Of a stretch of 64,000 nucleotides of DNA, positions 25,328-34,554 are shown in pieces. Source of the stretch: JAGWBD01 sp965197455. GTDB taxonomy: Bacteria > Chloroflexota > Anaerolineae > Aggregatilineales > Phototrophicaceae. The notes beneath the pieces are model-generated. The model was not told the DNA's origin. It saw nothing but the letters and a program-made list of their open reading frames with translations, and made no database searches. The translations under genes and the position numbers were made by a program. The stretch's first letter is position 1, and each line of letters begins with the position of its first letter. The stretch spans positions 248,001-312,000 of the forward strand of contig OZ240208.1 in NCBI GenBank assembly GCA_965197455.1, written 5' to 3'.

Positions 25328-26467
25328 ATGCGCATCCGCAACGGCCGCATCCTCACGCCGCAGGGCGTTCTGCGTGGGCATGAGCTGGTGGTCGCCGAAG
25401 GCAGCATTCGCGCGCTGCGTCAACCGGGCGATGATGGCGGCGAGATACTTGATGCGCAGGGAATGTGGGTCGCGCCAGGACTGATAGACCTGCATGTGCA
25501 CGGCGTGCTGGGCTGCGACGTGATGGACGCGACGCCGACGGCCCTGACAACGATGGCGCGCCATTTTGCCCGGAACGGCGTCACCAGCTGGCTACCGACC
25601 ACGATGAGCGCCCCGCGCGAGGAGATCGTCGCGGTGCTGGAGGCTGTGGCGGCCTGCCCGCAACCGGCGGATGGCGCGCAGCACCTTGGCGTCCACATTG
25701 AGGGGCCCTACCTCAACAGCGCATACCGCGGCGCCCAGGCGCTGGAGGCGTTGCGCCTGCCGGATCCGCAGGAATACGACGTGTGGCTGCACAGCGATGT
25801 GGTGCGGCTGATTACGCTGGCGCCGGAATTGCCTGGCGCAGATCAACTGATCGACGCCGGTCGGCGCCAGGGCATCGAGTTCGCCATTGGTCACAGCGGG
25901 GCGGATTACGAGACGGTGTTGGCGGCGGCTGGACGTGGCCTGCGCCAGGCGACGCACACCTTCAATGGCATGGCCGGCCTGCATCATCGCGAGCCGGGCA
26001 CTCCGGGCGCGATACTGGACGACAGCCGCATCCTGGCGCAACTCATCGGTGACGGGCTGCATGTGCATCCAGCCATGATTCGCCTGCTGCTGCGCGTTAA
26101 AGGTCTCCATGGCGTCCTGCTCATCAGCGACGCGCTGCGCGCCACCGGCCTCGGCGATGGCGATTTCGAACTTGGAGGCCAGGCCGTAAGCGTGCGCGGG
26201 GGCGAAGCGCGTACGCTGGACGGCGCGCTGGCGGGCAGCACAGTGACGCTGGACGAAATCCTGCGGCGGGTGATGCGTTATGCCGGGCTGGATCTGGCGC
26301 AGGCGCTGCCCATGGCCACGGCCGTGCCGGCTGCTGCGCTGGGTCTGGACGGACGCAAGGGGTCGCTGCAACCAGGCGCTGATGCAGACCTCATCTTGCT
26401 CAACGAAGAAGCACAGGTGCAGCTGACCATGGTGGCCGGGCGCGTGGTGCATGATGCGCGTGGTTAG
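25328..26467 (+). CDS. nagA: N-acetylglucosamine-6-phosphate deacetylase
   Basis: 379 aa. Amidohydrolase fold with metal and substrate residues in APGLIDLHVHGVLG, VHIEGPYLNSAYRGAQ, FAIGHSGADYE, ATHTFNGMAGLHHREPG and LISDALRATG (catalytic Asp). Length and motif order match NagA, which removes acetate from GlcNAc-6-phosphate in the cytosol. No NagB is visible in the window. It ends the operon with the Gfo/Idh/MocA and aldo/keto reductase genes, suggesting an amino-sugar or glycoside degradation theme. Confidence 0.93.
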   Translation: MRIRNGRILTPQGVLRGHELVVAEGSIRALRQPGDDGGEILDAQGMWVAPGLIDLHVHGVLGCDVMDATPTALTTMARHFARNGVTSWLPTTMSAPREEIVAVLEAVAACPQPADGAQHLGVHIEGPYLNSAYRGAQALEALRLPDPQEYDVWLHSDVVRLITLAPELPGADQLIDAGRRQGIEFAIGHSGADYETVLAAAGRGLRQATHTFNGMAGLHHREPGTPGAILDDSRILAQLIGDGLHVHPAMIRLLLRVKGLHGVLLISDALRATGLGDGDFELGGQAVSVRGGEARTLDGALAGSTVTLDEILRRVMRYAGLDLAQALPMATAVPAAALGLDGRKGSLQPGADADLILLNEEAQVQLTMVAGRVVHDARG

Positions 26468-26526
26468 AGATTCGCAAGGAATCCGCTTTAAGCTGATGGC
26501 GTGAACAGCAGCGAAAGGACAGAACG

Positions 26527-27072
26527 ATGGCGAGGATAGAGCAGGCAACGCTGGGCGGCGGGTGCTTCTGGTGCCTGGAGGCGGTTTATCAGCAACTCAT
26601 GGGTGTGACCCGGGTCGTCTCCGGTTACGCCGGCGGGCATATGCAACTGCCGGATTACCGGACGGTATGCGGCGGCACGAGCGGTCATGCCGAGGTCGTG
26701 CAGGTCAGCTATGACGCGGACGTCATCAGCTATCGTGACCTGCTGGATGTCTTCTTCACAATTCACGACCCGACCACGATGAACCGCCAGGGCGCGGACG
26801 TGGGCAGCCAGTATCGCTCGGCGATTTACACGCATTCGGACGAGCAGGCGGTACTCGCCAGGGAGGTCATCGCCGCAATCAGCGCCGACGGTCTCTGGAG
26901 CAACCCGATTGTGACCGAGGTGGAGCCGCTGGAGCGTTTCTGGCCGGCAGAGGACTACCACCAGGACTACTGGATCAACAACTCGAACCAGGGATATTGC
27001 CGCGTAGTCATTGCGCCGAAGGTGGCGAAGTTCCGCAAGCAGCACATGGAGCGTCTGGCGGCGGTTCGCTGA
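26527..27072 (+). CDS. msrA: Peptide methionine sulfoxide reductase MsrA
   Basis: 181 aa, ATG after AAAGGACAGAACG. The GCFWCLE motif carries the catalytic C13. GYAGGHMQLPDYRTVCGGTSGHAEVVQV, DPTTMNRQGADVGSQYRS and AEDYHQDYW are all characteristic. Reduces methionine-S-sulfoxide in proteins using thioredoxin. CxxC-like pairing at C13/C16 and a Cys near the C-terminus (NQGYCRVV) may act in recycling. Monocistronic; the convergent RNase P RNA gene follows. Confidence 0.95.
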   Translation: MARIEQATLGGGCFWCLEAVYQQLMGVTRVVSGYAGGHMQLPDYRTVCGGTSGHAEVVQVSYDADVISYRDLLDVFFTIHDPTTMNRQGADVGSQYRSAIYTHSDEQAVLAREVIAAISADGLWSNPIVTEVEPLERFWPAEDYHQDYWINNSNQGYCRVVIAPKVAKFRKQHMERLAAVR

Positions 27073-27108
27073 GACGCAGGCCAAGGGGGAGCAGATGCGG
27101 CCGGCCGT

Positions 27109-27464
27109 GCCAGGTTGACCTGTAAGCCGCATTCTGTTCCCCTTGCGGGGCGGCGATCATCTATCTGTCCCGCAAGTTGCCTCGCGGAATCAAGCGACCC
27201 ACCCGGCGCTTGCTACGGAGCGGGCCACCCCTCTGCGCCTGCCTGGTCTTGCTCCCGGTGGGGTTTGCCTGGCCGCCGACATCTCTGCCGACGCCGGTGG
27301 TCTCTTACACCACCTTTTCACCCTCACCCCCTTGCGGAGGCAATCAGTTCTCTGTTGCACTTGCCGTCGCGTCACCGCGCCTGGCCGTTAGCCAGCACCG
27401 TGCCCTGTGGAGTGCGGACTTTCCTCCAGCCCCGAAGGGCCGGCGACCGCCCGGTCAACCTGGC
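27109..27464 (-). ncRNA. rnpB: RNase P RNA, bacterial type A
   Basis: Read on the minus strand, the 5' end GCCAGGTTGACC pairs perfectly with GGTCAACCTGGC at the 3' end (P1 helix, 12 bp), which fixes the ends near 27464 and 27109. Universal core elements are present: GGAGGAAAGTCCGCACTCC near the 5' end, GAGGGTGAAAAGGTGG in the middle and AACAGAATGCGGCTTACAG at the 3' end. Length about 356 nt. It is the catalytic RNA that trims 5' leaders of pre-tRNAs. A TATACT box on the minus strand (27471-27476 on plus) precedes it. Confidence 0.97.
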
Positions 27465-27483
27465 GCCTCCAGTATACCCGTCG

Positions 27484-27510
27484 TTGTGGAGCCTGACAGA
27501 GTGCTATACT
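27484..27510 (+). promoter_or_regulatory. Candidate promoter for the GT39-like gene
   Basis: TTGTGG (27484-27489) and TATACT (27505-27510) are 15 bases apart, a short spacer. It is divergent to the rnpB promoter, whose TATACT lies just to the left on the other strand. Confidence 0.35.
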
Positions 27511-27598
27511 GCCAGTCTCGCACGGGATTGCGCAGCCACATGAGCGGCTTCACCACGACCAGACAGAAGACAGACAGACGCTTGCGGAGGGCGACCGG

Positions 27599-29389
27599 AT
27601 GACCCGCCGGGCGCCGCTACCTCTGCTCACCCTTGCCCTGTTGCTGGTTGCGGGCAGTCGTTTGTTGCGTCTCGACGACCTCGTGATGAACCTTGATGAG
27701 GTCTGGTCGATCTGGCAGACCTTCGGCAGCGTCGACGATATCCTGCGCTGGACGCCCCAGGACTGGCCGCCGCTTTACTACCTGATCCTCGGCGCCTGGA
27801 GTCAGGTCGCCGGCATTCAGCCGCTGGCGCTGCGCAGCTTGTCGGCGCTGGCTTTTCTGCCCGGCGCGGCCCTGACCTTCCGACTCGCGCAGCGCTGGAG
27901 AGGCTGGCGTGCGGGCTTGCTGGCGCTGCTGGCCTGGTCGGCTCTCGGCCTGGTCATTCGTTTAAGTCTGGAAGTGCGCGGCTATTCGCTGCTGCTGCCC
28001 TTGACCATGCTCTCGCTCTGGCTGACACAGCGATACTTCGAGCGGCCTGGCAGACGCCGCGCGCTGGCGCTGGCGCTGACGATGACCTTCATGTTTTACA
28101 TTTCCTACACCGGCGTGATGGTCATTCTGTTGCTAATCGCGTACAGCCTGATCGTCTACCGACGCAGCATCTGGCGCTGGTGGCTGCCCGGACTGATTAC
28201 CGCCTTGCTGGTGCTGCCGGAGCTGCTGGACATTGCGGGACTGGTGATAGCGCGCCCGGAAGCCATCAGCAAGATTGCATGGCCGCCAATGTCTGAGGCC
28301 ATCGCGCAACTCCTCGTTGACTTCAGCGGGAGTTTCTGGCCGATGTGGGCGCTGCTGGCCGTCGTCGCGCTGTGGCTCATACTGCGGCATGAGCGCAGGC
28401 AGGGCGCTGTCGCGCTGGCGCTGATCCTGTGGGCGCTGGGGATGCCCTTCCTGGTGTACCTGTCCAACCCGCTGCTGGGCCTGTTTCACGGGCGCTACAC
28501 CTGGTGGATCATGCCAGGCATCGCCCTGATGCTGGCGCGAGGTCTGTCATGGTTACCGCGCCGGGGCACTCGCGTTGCCATGCTGCTGTTGGCTGCCTCG
28601 CTCTTCGCGCCAATACCTGGCGACAGTCCCTATCAGATTTTCGATGTGCTTTCGCCGCTTGAGGACAACTTCCGCTGGTTGCGCGGACAGATGCAGTGGG
28701 GCGATGTGCTGCTCACGAACGACTGGCATCGTTGCGGCGCAGCCGAGGAGTGGGACTATCATCTGCGCGCCTGGCTGCCAAACGGGCTGGGTTTCATTGA
28801 TGAGCCGGCGGGCCAGCGCCGCATCTGGGTGTTGAACCCGGACCAGCAGGCGCCGGAACTGCGTGCGCAACTGGCTGAGGACCGCATCCCCGGGCGCTTT
28901 GTGGGGCCCTGGGGCTGTCTGATGCAACTCTACGAAGCTGCGCCGGACCCGCAGGGCATCCCCTACGCCAACGGAATGCGCTTTCATGGCGCCGAGTTGA
29001 TGCGTGGCGCGCGCTCCCTTACGGGCCAGCCGGTGCTGCACGAAGGCGAGACGCTGCTGCTACGAATGTGGTGGTCGGCGGATTCAGCGCCAGCGCGCGA
29101 TTTCAGTGTGCACACCTGGCTGAGCCGTGAAGGCCGGATTTATGATGAAATCAACGGCCCGCCGCAACCCTTCTGGCCGCCGGATGCGCCCGAAGAGACG
29201 AGTCGCTGGCAGCCCGGCAGCCGCTATGTCGAGTTGCGCGAACTGACGCTGCCCTTGCCCGCAGGCAAAGGCAGCTATGAAGTGAACATGAAGCTCTATT
29301 TCTGGGAAGATCTGGAGCCGGTGGCGGCGCCAGGACTGGGCCCGAACGGAGAACGGCAAGTGCTGTCGGTAAAGGTTCGCAGTTACTGA
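27599..29389 (+). CDS. GT39-like membrane glycosyltransferase (ArnT/PMT fold)
   Basis: 596 aa; ATG after GCGGAGG with eight-base spacing. The N-terminal two thirds are polytopic membrane (about ten hydrophobic helices between residues 5 and 340). The first periplasmic loop holds NLDEVWSIWQ, an acidic motif where GT-C enzymes keep the catalytic Asp, followed by DWPPLYYLILGAW, typical of GT39 proteins. The C-terminal third is soluble, about 250 residues, with beta-rich segments (SVHTWLSREGRIYDEI, YVELRELTLPLPAGKGSYEV). Expected to transfer a sugar from a polyprenyl-phosphate donor outside the membrane. A DPM1-like synthase that could make such a donor is encoded at 46310-47068. Confidence 0.72.
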   Translation: MTRRAPLPLLTLALLLVAGSRLLRLDDLVMNLDEVWSIWQTFGSVDDILRWTPQDWPPLYYLILGAWSQVAGIQPLALRSLSALAFLPGAALTFRLAQRWRGWRAGLLALLAWSALGLVIRLSLEVRGYSLLLPLTMLSLWLTQRYFERPGRRRALALALTMTFMFYISYTGVMVILLLIAYSLIVYRRSIWRWWLPGLITALLVLPELLDIAGLVIARPEAISKIAWPPMSEAIAQLLVDFSGSFWPMWALLAVVALWLILRHERRQGAVALALILWALGMPFLVYLSNPLLGLFHGRYTWWIMPGIALMLARGLSWLPRRGTRVAMLLLAASLFAPIPGDSPYQIFDVLSPLEDNFRWLRGQMQWGDVLLTNDWHRCGAAEEWDYHLRAWLPNGLGFIDEPAGQRRIWVLNPDQQAPELRAQLAEDRIPGRFVGPWGCLMQLYEAAPDPQGIPYANGMRFHGAELMRGARSLTGQPVLHEGETLLLRMWWSADSAPARDFSVHTWLSREGRIYDEINGPPQPFWPPDAPEETSRWQPGSRYVELRELTLPLPAGKGSYEVNMKLYFWEDLEPVAAPGLGPNGERQVLSVKVRSY

Positions 29390-29392
29390 GAG

Positions 29393-29428
29393 CCGGGCGG
29401 AGAGTGGCCCTGACGACCACTCCCCCGG
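29393..29428. terminator. Bidirectional hairpin between convergent genes
   Basis: CCGGG (29393-29397) and GAGTGG (29402-29407) pair with CCACTC (29417-29422) and CCCGG (29424-29428) in the 44-bp gap between two convergent genes. No clear U-run on either strand, so factor-independent termination would be weak. Confidence 0.45.
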
Positions 29429-29433
29429 GTTAA

Positions 29434-31809
29434 TCAGACTTCAACCGCTGCTTCCTCTTCTTCCTCCATGGCCGCTGCTGCGTCCACGATTTCGAGGATG
29501 AACTCGCCTTCGGAACCGTCGTTGTAAGTGGTGACCTCGACGATCACGACAAGATCCTCGTCACCGGCCTCCACGCCGTACAGGGCCGAGCCCGAACCGG
29601 GCAACTCGATGTCATCGTTACTGTCGAGCAGGGTTTCGCCACTCGCATCATAGAGGTTGAGCAGGGTGTCCAGCTCGCCACTCTCGCTGCCGAGCAGCAT
29701 GTCGGTGACGCTGCCGGCTGGTAGGGTCAGGGTGTAGCGCAGTCGCTGCCGCTGCAGAATATGATCCGTGACCACGTCGCCAACCGCAATCTCGCCGGCG
29801 TCTTCGGGCACAATTACGAGGGACTCGGCCAACCAGGCAATGGCCGTCTCAAGCACGGGGTCACCTTCGCTGAAGAGCGTTTCCTCGTTGAGCGGGACGC
29901 GCAGGGTCGGCACGACGCCGATGCCCTCCAGGTGAATCTCTTGCTGTGCATCCACCGCGCGCCCGATGGTGAAGGTGACATCCATGTCGTCCGGCATGTA
30001 GAAGGTTTCCACACTACCGCCGGCGCCGGCGGTGCTGGTGTGGCCGATAATGCCTGCGCGATCTGCAACGGTCATGTAGTAGCTGAAGAATTCGCAGGCG
30101 CTGTAGCAGCTGGAGTAGATCAGTACGGCGACCCCGCCATGATAACGCTGACTCTCGGGTGGCAGGATGAAGTCGTGTTCCGTGTCGGGGTCGAAGAAGA
30201 AGTCCTCCGTGTCTTCGTCATAGAAGCCGGAATTGCCCAGCACGTGCGGCTCATCGAAGAAGTAGGCCGCCATCTGCTGTGCGAGCCAGCCGCTGCCGCC
30301 ACCGTTGCTGCGCATGTCGATGATCAGGCCGGGCACGGCATAGTAATTGAGGGCTTCGATCATCCGTTCCCAGAGATCGATTGTCAGGCGCTCGTTGTCG
30401 CTGAAGGAGTGGATGCGCACGAGGGTGAAGTCCGTTCCCTCAATTTCCTCCACCTCAAGTGGCAAGCGGTGTCGGTCGCGACCCTGGAAGAAGGAGGAAA
30501 AGTCGAAACTGTCGCGCTCATCGCTCACGGGCAACACGGCGCTGGAGATCTCTTCGGCGCCGGGGTTGCGCCAGCTGAGCTCGACTTCACTGTCGGCCGG
30601 GAAGCGCGTCGCGTAGCGCAGTTGCTGCAGCCGCTTTTGTTCCTCGAGGCTGAAGGGTTCTGACCAGGCGACTGTTTCGCTGACGTACCCGGCGGCGGGC
30701 TGACCGTTGATTTCAAGGACTTCGGCGCGCAACTCGATGCCGGCTTCATCCGCCGGACTGTCCTCAAGCAGGAAATTGACGATGATGCGTCCGTCATCCA
30801 GCTCCCGAATGGCGATGCCGATGCCGGCGGCGATCGCTTCGCGGAATCCCCGGTAAACCGAGGGGCCGAAGGAGACGCCGACATGGCTGTCAGGGATAGA
30901 CCAGGCGAAGTCACGCAGGGCGAACTCGTAGGCCTCGGGATTTCCGTCCGCCTGGGCCTGTTCGAAGCGTGGACGGAACTCCTCGCTCTTCGCATCCCAG
31001 TCGATGCCCTTGTACTCCGTGAAGGCGTACTCGCGGCGGAACTTGTCGATCATGGCGTCAAAGGCCGCCGTGTAGTCGAGCTCCGAGAAGTCGTCCGCTT
31101 CGGAAGCTTCACCCTCGATGAGGTCAATTGCAGGCTCGGCCGAACGGTCGAAGGTGAAGGGGTCGCTGTCGAGATTGACCAGGGTGTAGCCGGCCGGCAA
31201 GCCCACAGCGGGGTCGTCTTCCGTGAAGAGCAGGCCGTCCTCGCCATAGCCGGAGGGAAAGCCCTGTGTGTCGTCATGGGCGTAGACGAGCAGATTGCCG
31301 CCGATGATTTCGTTCAGGGTTTGCGAACGGTTGCTGGTGTCTGTCGAGGCATAGGCTGTCGACCAGCCACCACCGCGCAGATCGCGTTCCTCCAGCTCGG
31401 GCGGGCCCCAGATGTTGGTCCAGAAGGCGACCGCAAAGATCTGGACGCCGCTGTCCTCGTCGCCGTCATTGTCTACGTCGCGCAGGCTGCCCTGTGGTTC
31501 AAAAGGCAACTGCAACACATAAGTGACAGGCGAAGTGAAGAAGTCACTGGTGAGGCGCCCCATTACCTGCGATTCCGGGGTGAAGGTGTAGTCCCGGTCG
31601 CGGTCGACGAAACCAGCCTGGTCCTCAAGGATGATGAGTGGTTCGGCCACGCCGTCGGTCAGGTATGGATTGGTGTAGTTCATTTCACCGGACAGGACGC
31701 GGGCGCCGCCCTCGTCGTTGAGGATGGGGGCCGGCGCAAGCCCTGTCTGGGCCGCGACTGAAAAACACGTTGCCAGCAAAACGCCGGCGAACAACAGATA
31801 TCTGACCAC
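29434..31809 (-). CDS. Secreted S41-family peptidase with PDZ and C-terminal domain
   Basis: 791 aa from the GTG at 31809, which has AAGGAG six bases upstream and opens a clean signal peptide (VVRYLLFAGVLLATCFSVAA). The longer frame upstream crosses the divergent promoter region. Domains: a helical tail-specific-protease segment (about 246-300), PDZ (about 325-380, ending VLEINGQPAAGYV), and the S41 core with LIIDMRSNGGGSG (about 496-507), the likely nucleophile S570 in SSCYSACE and STAGAGG (592-598). After residue 680 a beta-rich domain resembles bacterial pre-peptidase C-terminal modules, ending in an acidic tail of glutamates. Residues 30-230 hold acidic DxDxDGDxD-like segments that may bind calcium. 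Exported, probably processes or degrades proteins outside the membrane; target unknown. Confidence 0.82.
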   Translation of the reverse strand: MVRYLLFAGVLLATCFSVAAQTGLAPAPILNDEGGARVLSGEMNYTNPYLTDGVAEPLIILEDQAGFVDRDRDYTFTPESQVMGRLTSDFFTSPVTYVLQLPFEPQGSLRDVDNDGDEDSGVQIFAVAFWTNIWGPPELEERDLRGGGWSTAYASTDTSNRSQTLNEIIGGNLLVYAHDDTQGFPSGYGEDGLLFTEDDPAVGLPAGYTLVNLDSDPFTFDRSAEPAIDLIEGEASEADDFSELDYTAAFDAMIDKFRREYAFTEYKGIDWDAKSEEFRPRFEQAQADGNPEAYEFALRDFAWSIPDSHVGVSFGPSVYRGFREAIAAGIGIAIRELDDGRIIVNFLLEDSPADEAGIELRAEVLEINGQPAAGYVSETVAWSEPFSLEEQKRLQQLRYATRFPADSEVELSWRNPGAEEISSAVLPVSDERDSFDFSSFFQGRDRHRLPLEVEEIEGTDFTLVRIHSFSDNERLTIDLWERMIEALNYYAVPGLIIDMRSNGGGSGWLAQQMAAYFFDEPHVLGNSGFYDEDTEDFFFDPDTEHDFILPPESQRYHGGVAVLIYSSCYSACEFFSYYMTVADRAGIIGHTSTAGAGGSVETFYMPDDMDVTFTIGRAVDAQQEIHLEGIGVVPTLRVPLNEETLFSEGDPVLETAIAWLAESLVIVPEDAGEIAVGDVVTDHILQRQRLRYTLTLPAGSVTDMLLGSESGELDTLLNLYDASGETLLDSNDDIELPGSGSALYGVEAGDEDLVVIVEVTTYNDGSEGEFILEIVDAAAAMEEEEEAAVEV

Positions 31810-31916
31810 GGTGGGCTCCTTGTCATGATGGCAGTTGTCAGGAACAGCTTGCCGAATATTGCTTGCTATAACCTTAACGCAAGCCTGGCGCCAGATTAAC
31901 ACCCGTTTCCTGTCGC

Positions 31917-31945
31917 TTGTTGCTGCCAGACCCGACCTGTACAAT
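31917..31945 (+). promoter_or_regulatory. Promoter of the transglutaminase membrane protein gene
   Basis: TTGTTG (31917-31922), a 17-base spacer and TACAAT (31940-31945). Start of transcription would be near 31952, just before the GTG start at 31976. It supports that start over longer upstream readings. Confidence 0.55.
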
Positions 31946-31975
31946 AGCGTCCCTTCACCCGGAGCAAATAGTCCT

Positions 31976-34543
31976 GTGAGCGCAGGAACACGGCAGGCAA
32001 ATTCCCCGCCACTCTGGCTGCGGAAACAAGGTTCAAGGTTGCGCCGTCTGCTGACGGCAGCCGAGCCGGGCACCCTGGCCGTGCTGCTGCTCATGTCGCT
32101 GATGCCAGTGTTCTCACTGCGCGCAGCCGGCTGGCCGTTGACTCTGGACATCGCCGTCCCGGTGCTGGTGATAGCCATCCTCTTTGGCTTGTGGCTGGCG
32201 CATGGCCAACACGGCGAGTTCTTCGCGCTGCTGCTCAGTTGGGTCTACGGCTTCGCCACTGTGATTCTGATGGTGGCGGTCAAAGAGCCTGGAGACCTGT
32301 TGCAGGGAATCACCCAGGTGTTGCAGCGCGTGGTCACCTGGGTGAACAACGCGCTGGTCGGGAGCATCAACCAGGATGTGCTGATTCTCAACCTGCTGCT
32401 GGCGGCATTGCTGTGGTTTCTCGCCTACAGCGCCGTCTGGCACGTCTTTCGCGTCGATCGTGTCTGGCGCGCCGTGCTGCCCACCGGCCTGGTGCTGGTT
32501 GCCAACAGTTTCTCCTACAAGGGCAACGCAAACCTTGATCCCTGGCTGGGCATCTACCTCTTCCTGGCGCTGCTGCTGGTGATTCGTTCCAGCCTTGAGG
32601 CGCGTGAGTGGTACTGGTACGTCAACCGCGTGCGCGTCCCGCCGCAGCTGCGACGCCAGTTTTATCGTCTGGGCGCCTTGCTGGCCCTGATAACCCTGCT
32701 GCTGGCCTGGTTGCTGCCGGCCACGGACTTCCAGCAGCGGCTTGATCAGCTGGAAGAGTATCTTGCCGGCGAACCCCTGACTGAAGTTTCCCAACTGCTG
32801 GACCGGCTCTTTACCTCGGGCGAAATGCCTGGGCCGGCGACGGCGGACTTCTACGGCAGCGATGCCCTGCAACTGGGCGGCGCCGTGCAGCTGGGCGATG
32901 GTGTCGTCATGCAGGTCGCAGCGCCCCTGGGACACCGCTACTACTGGCGTTCGCGCGTGTTTGATATCTATGAGAGTGGGCGCTGGTTGCCGGCCGCCGA
33001 TACGCGCCTGACCGACCCGCAAGCGCCGCTGGAATTGCCGCAGGAACCGCTTGCATCCCGCGCGCGTGAACGGGTCGATCAGACCTTCACCATGGCCCTG
33101 CGCGCCTCGCGTCTGGTCTATGCGGCGCCCCAGGTCGCTTCAGTCGAGCTGCCAACGCGCAGCGACCTGCGCTACGTCGGCGCGGACGGCCGCTTTCTGA
33201 AACCGCCGGCCCGTGACCAGAATATCCAGTCCATCAACGTCTCGGTGATTCGCCCGCTGCAGGTGCTCAACAGCGGTGACAGCTACCAGGTCAGCAGCCT
33301 GATCTCCACGGCCAGCGCTGATCAGCTACGCGCCGCCGGGAGCGCCTGGCCGGACTGGGTAAGCAGCCTGTACTTCTATGTGTCTCCCTCGGTGACGCAG
33401 CGCACTCGACAGCTGGCGCGCAGGATCGTCAGCGAGGCTGTCGCGGTGACGCCCTACGATCAGGCGAAGGCGCTGGAGAGCTGGCTGCGGCAAAACATTC
33501 GCTATAACGAACGCATACCGCAGCCGCCGTCAGGCCAGGACCCGGTCGACTGGATGCTCTTCGATCTGGGGGAGGGCTATTGCAACTATTACGCCTCGTC
33601 CATGATCGTCATGTTGCGCTCGCTGGGCGTGCCGGCGCGGATGGCAGCCGGCTTTGCCCAGGGCCGCTGGGACCCCGCGCAGGATCACTTTGAGGTGCTG
33701 GAACGCGATGCACATTCCTGGGTAGAAGTTTACTTCCCTGGCTACGGCTGGGTCGAGTTTGAGCCGACTGCCGCCCAGGCGCCCCTGAATCGCCCGGACC
33801 TGGAGCGCCAGGGCATTCCAACTGGAGCGGAATCGCCCACGCCAACTCCCACAGTTACCCCGGCAATCCGGCAACCTTTCGCGACGCCCACTGCCGAAAA
33901 CGAGTCACGCCTGGACGGTGAGCTTGAGTCACCGACGCCCTCGTCAACGCCCACGCCAACGCCATCACCGACGCCGACCGCCACGCCAACGCCATCGCCG
34001 ACAGCGCTAGCGGGCGCGCCGACGCCGACCGCCACGCCTACGCCATCGCCGACAGCGCCAGCGGGCGCGCCACCGCCGGTCGATCCACCGCAAAATTCGC
34101 CACTCAATCCGCCAGTTCCCGAAGCGCCGGAGCGCTCGTCCAATGTGCCGCCGCTACCGGACAGTGTGCTGGCGGCGCTGTTCCTGCTGCTCCTGTTGTT
34201 CCTGCTCTTGCTATTCTTGTGGTGGTGGTGGGAGTGGCGCGGCCTGCGTCGCCTCAACCCGATCGCGCGCGCCTGGGCGCGGCTGGAACGTTACACGCGG
34301 CTGCTTGGCATCCGCCTGGCGCCTTCACTGACGCCGGCGGAACGCAGGCGCCGTATTGTGCAGGATATTCCGGTCGCCGAAGCAGCGGTGACCACGATCA
34401 CGAACATGTACATGCGCCAGCGCTACGGGCCGACGGGCCGGGCCGGCGTAGACAGTGGCCGGGCCGGCACATCCTGGGGTTGGGCGCGCTATCGTATTCT
34501 GCGCCGCTGGCTACGAAGAAAGCTGCTGCCCTGGCGGCAGTGA
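31976..34543 (+). CDS. Membrane protein with transglutaminase-like domain (TgpA-type)
   Basis: 855 aa from GTG at 31976, 11 bases after GGAG and downstream of a good promoter; longer frames begin before the promoter. The N-terminal part has five to seven hydrophobic helices (about residues 30-250). An extracytoplasmic region follows, with a transglutaminase core: catalytic C536 in GYCNYYASSMIVMLRSLGVPARM and H580 in DAHSWVEVYFPGYGW; the third position reads WVEFEPT. Next comes a Thr/Pro/Ser-rich linker (TPTPTPSPT repeats), then a last helix of mostly Leu and Phe and a cytoplasmic tail. This layout matches DUF3488/TgpA-like proteins, whose substrates are mostly unknown. Divergent from the S41 protease. 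Confidence 0.83.
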   Translation: MSAGTRQANSPPLWLRKQGSRLRRLLTAAEPGTLAVLLLMSLMPVFSLRAAGWPLTLDIAVPVLVIAILFGLWLAHGQHGEFFALLLSWVYGFATVILMVAVKEPGDLLQGITQVLQRVVTWVNNALVGSINQDVLILNLLLAALLWFLAYSAVWHVFRVDRVWRAVLPTGLVLVANSFSYKGNANLDPWLGIYLFLALLLVIRSSLEAREWYWYVNRVRVPPQLRRQFYRLGALLALITLLLAWLLPATDFQQRLDQLEEYLAGEPLTEVSQLLDRLFTSGEMPGPATADFYGSDALQLGGAVQLGDGVVMQVAAPLGHRYYWRSRVFDIYESGRWLPAADTRLTDPQAPLELPQEPLASRARERVDQTFTMALRASRLVYAAPQVASVELPTRSDLRYVGADGRFLKPPARDQNIQSINVSVIRPLQVLNSGDSYQVSSLISTASADQLRAAGSAWPDWVSSLYFYVSPSVTQRTRQLARRIVSEAVAVTPYDQAKALESWLRQNIRYNERIPQPPSGQDPVDWMLFDLGEGYCNYYASSMIVMLRSLGVPARMAAGFAQGRWDPAQDHFEVLERDAHSWVEVYFPGYGWVEFEPTAAQAPLNRPDLERQGIPTGAESPTPTPTVTPAIRQPFATPTAENESRLDGELESPTPSSTPTPTPSPTPTATPTPSPTALAGAPTPTATPTPSPTAPAGAPPPVDPPQNSPLNPPVPEAPERSSNVPPLPDSVLAALFLLLLLFLLLLFLWWWWEWRGLRRLNPIARAWARLERYTRLLGIRLAPSLTPAERRRRIVQDIPVAEAAVTTITNMYMRQRYGPTGRAGVDSGRAGTSWGWARYRILRRWLRRKLLPWRQ
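33970..34071 (+). repeat. 51-bp tandem duplication in the Pro/Thr linker
   Basis: Two direct copies, 33970-34020 and 34021-34071, differ at only two positions. Each encodes a 17-residue unit of the type PTPTATPTPSPTA-AGA. In-frame unit length means copy number could vary without breaking the protein, changing only linker length. Confidence 0.85.
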
Positions 34544-34554
34544 CCCAGGCCGCC

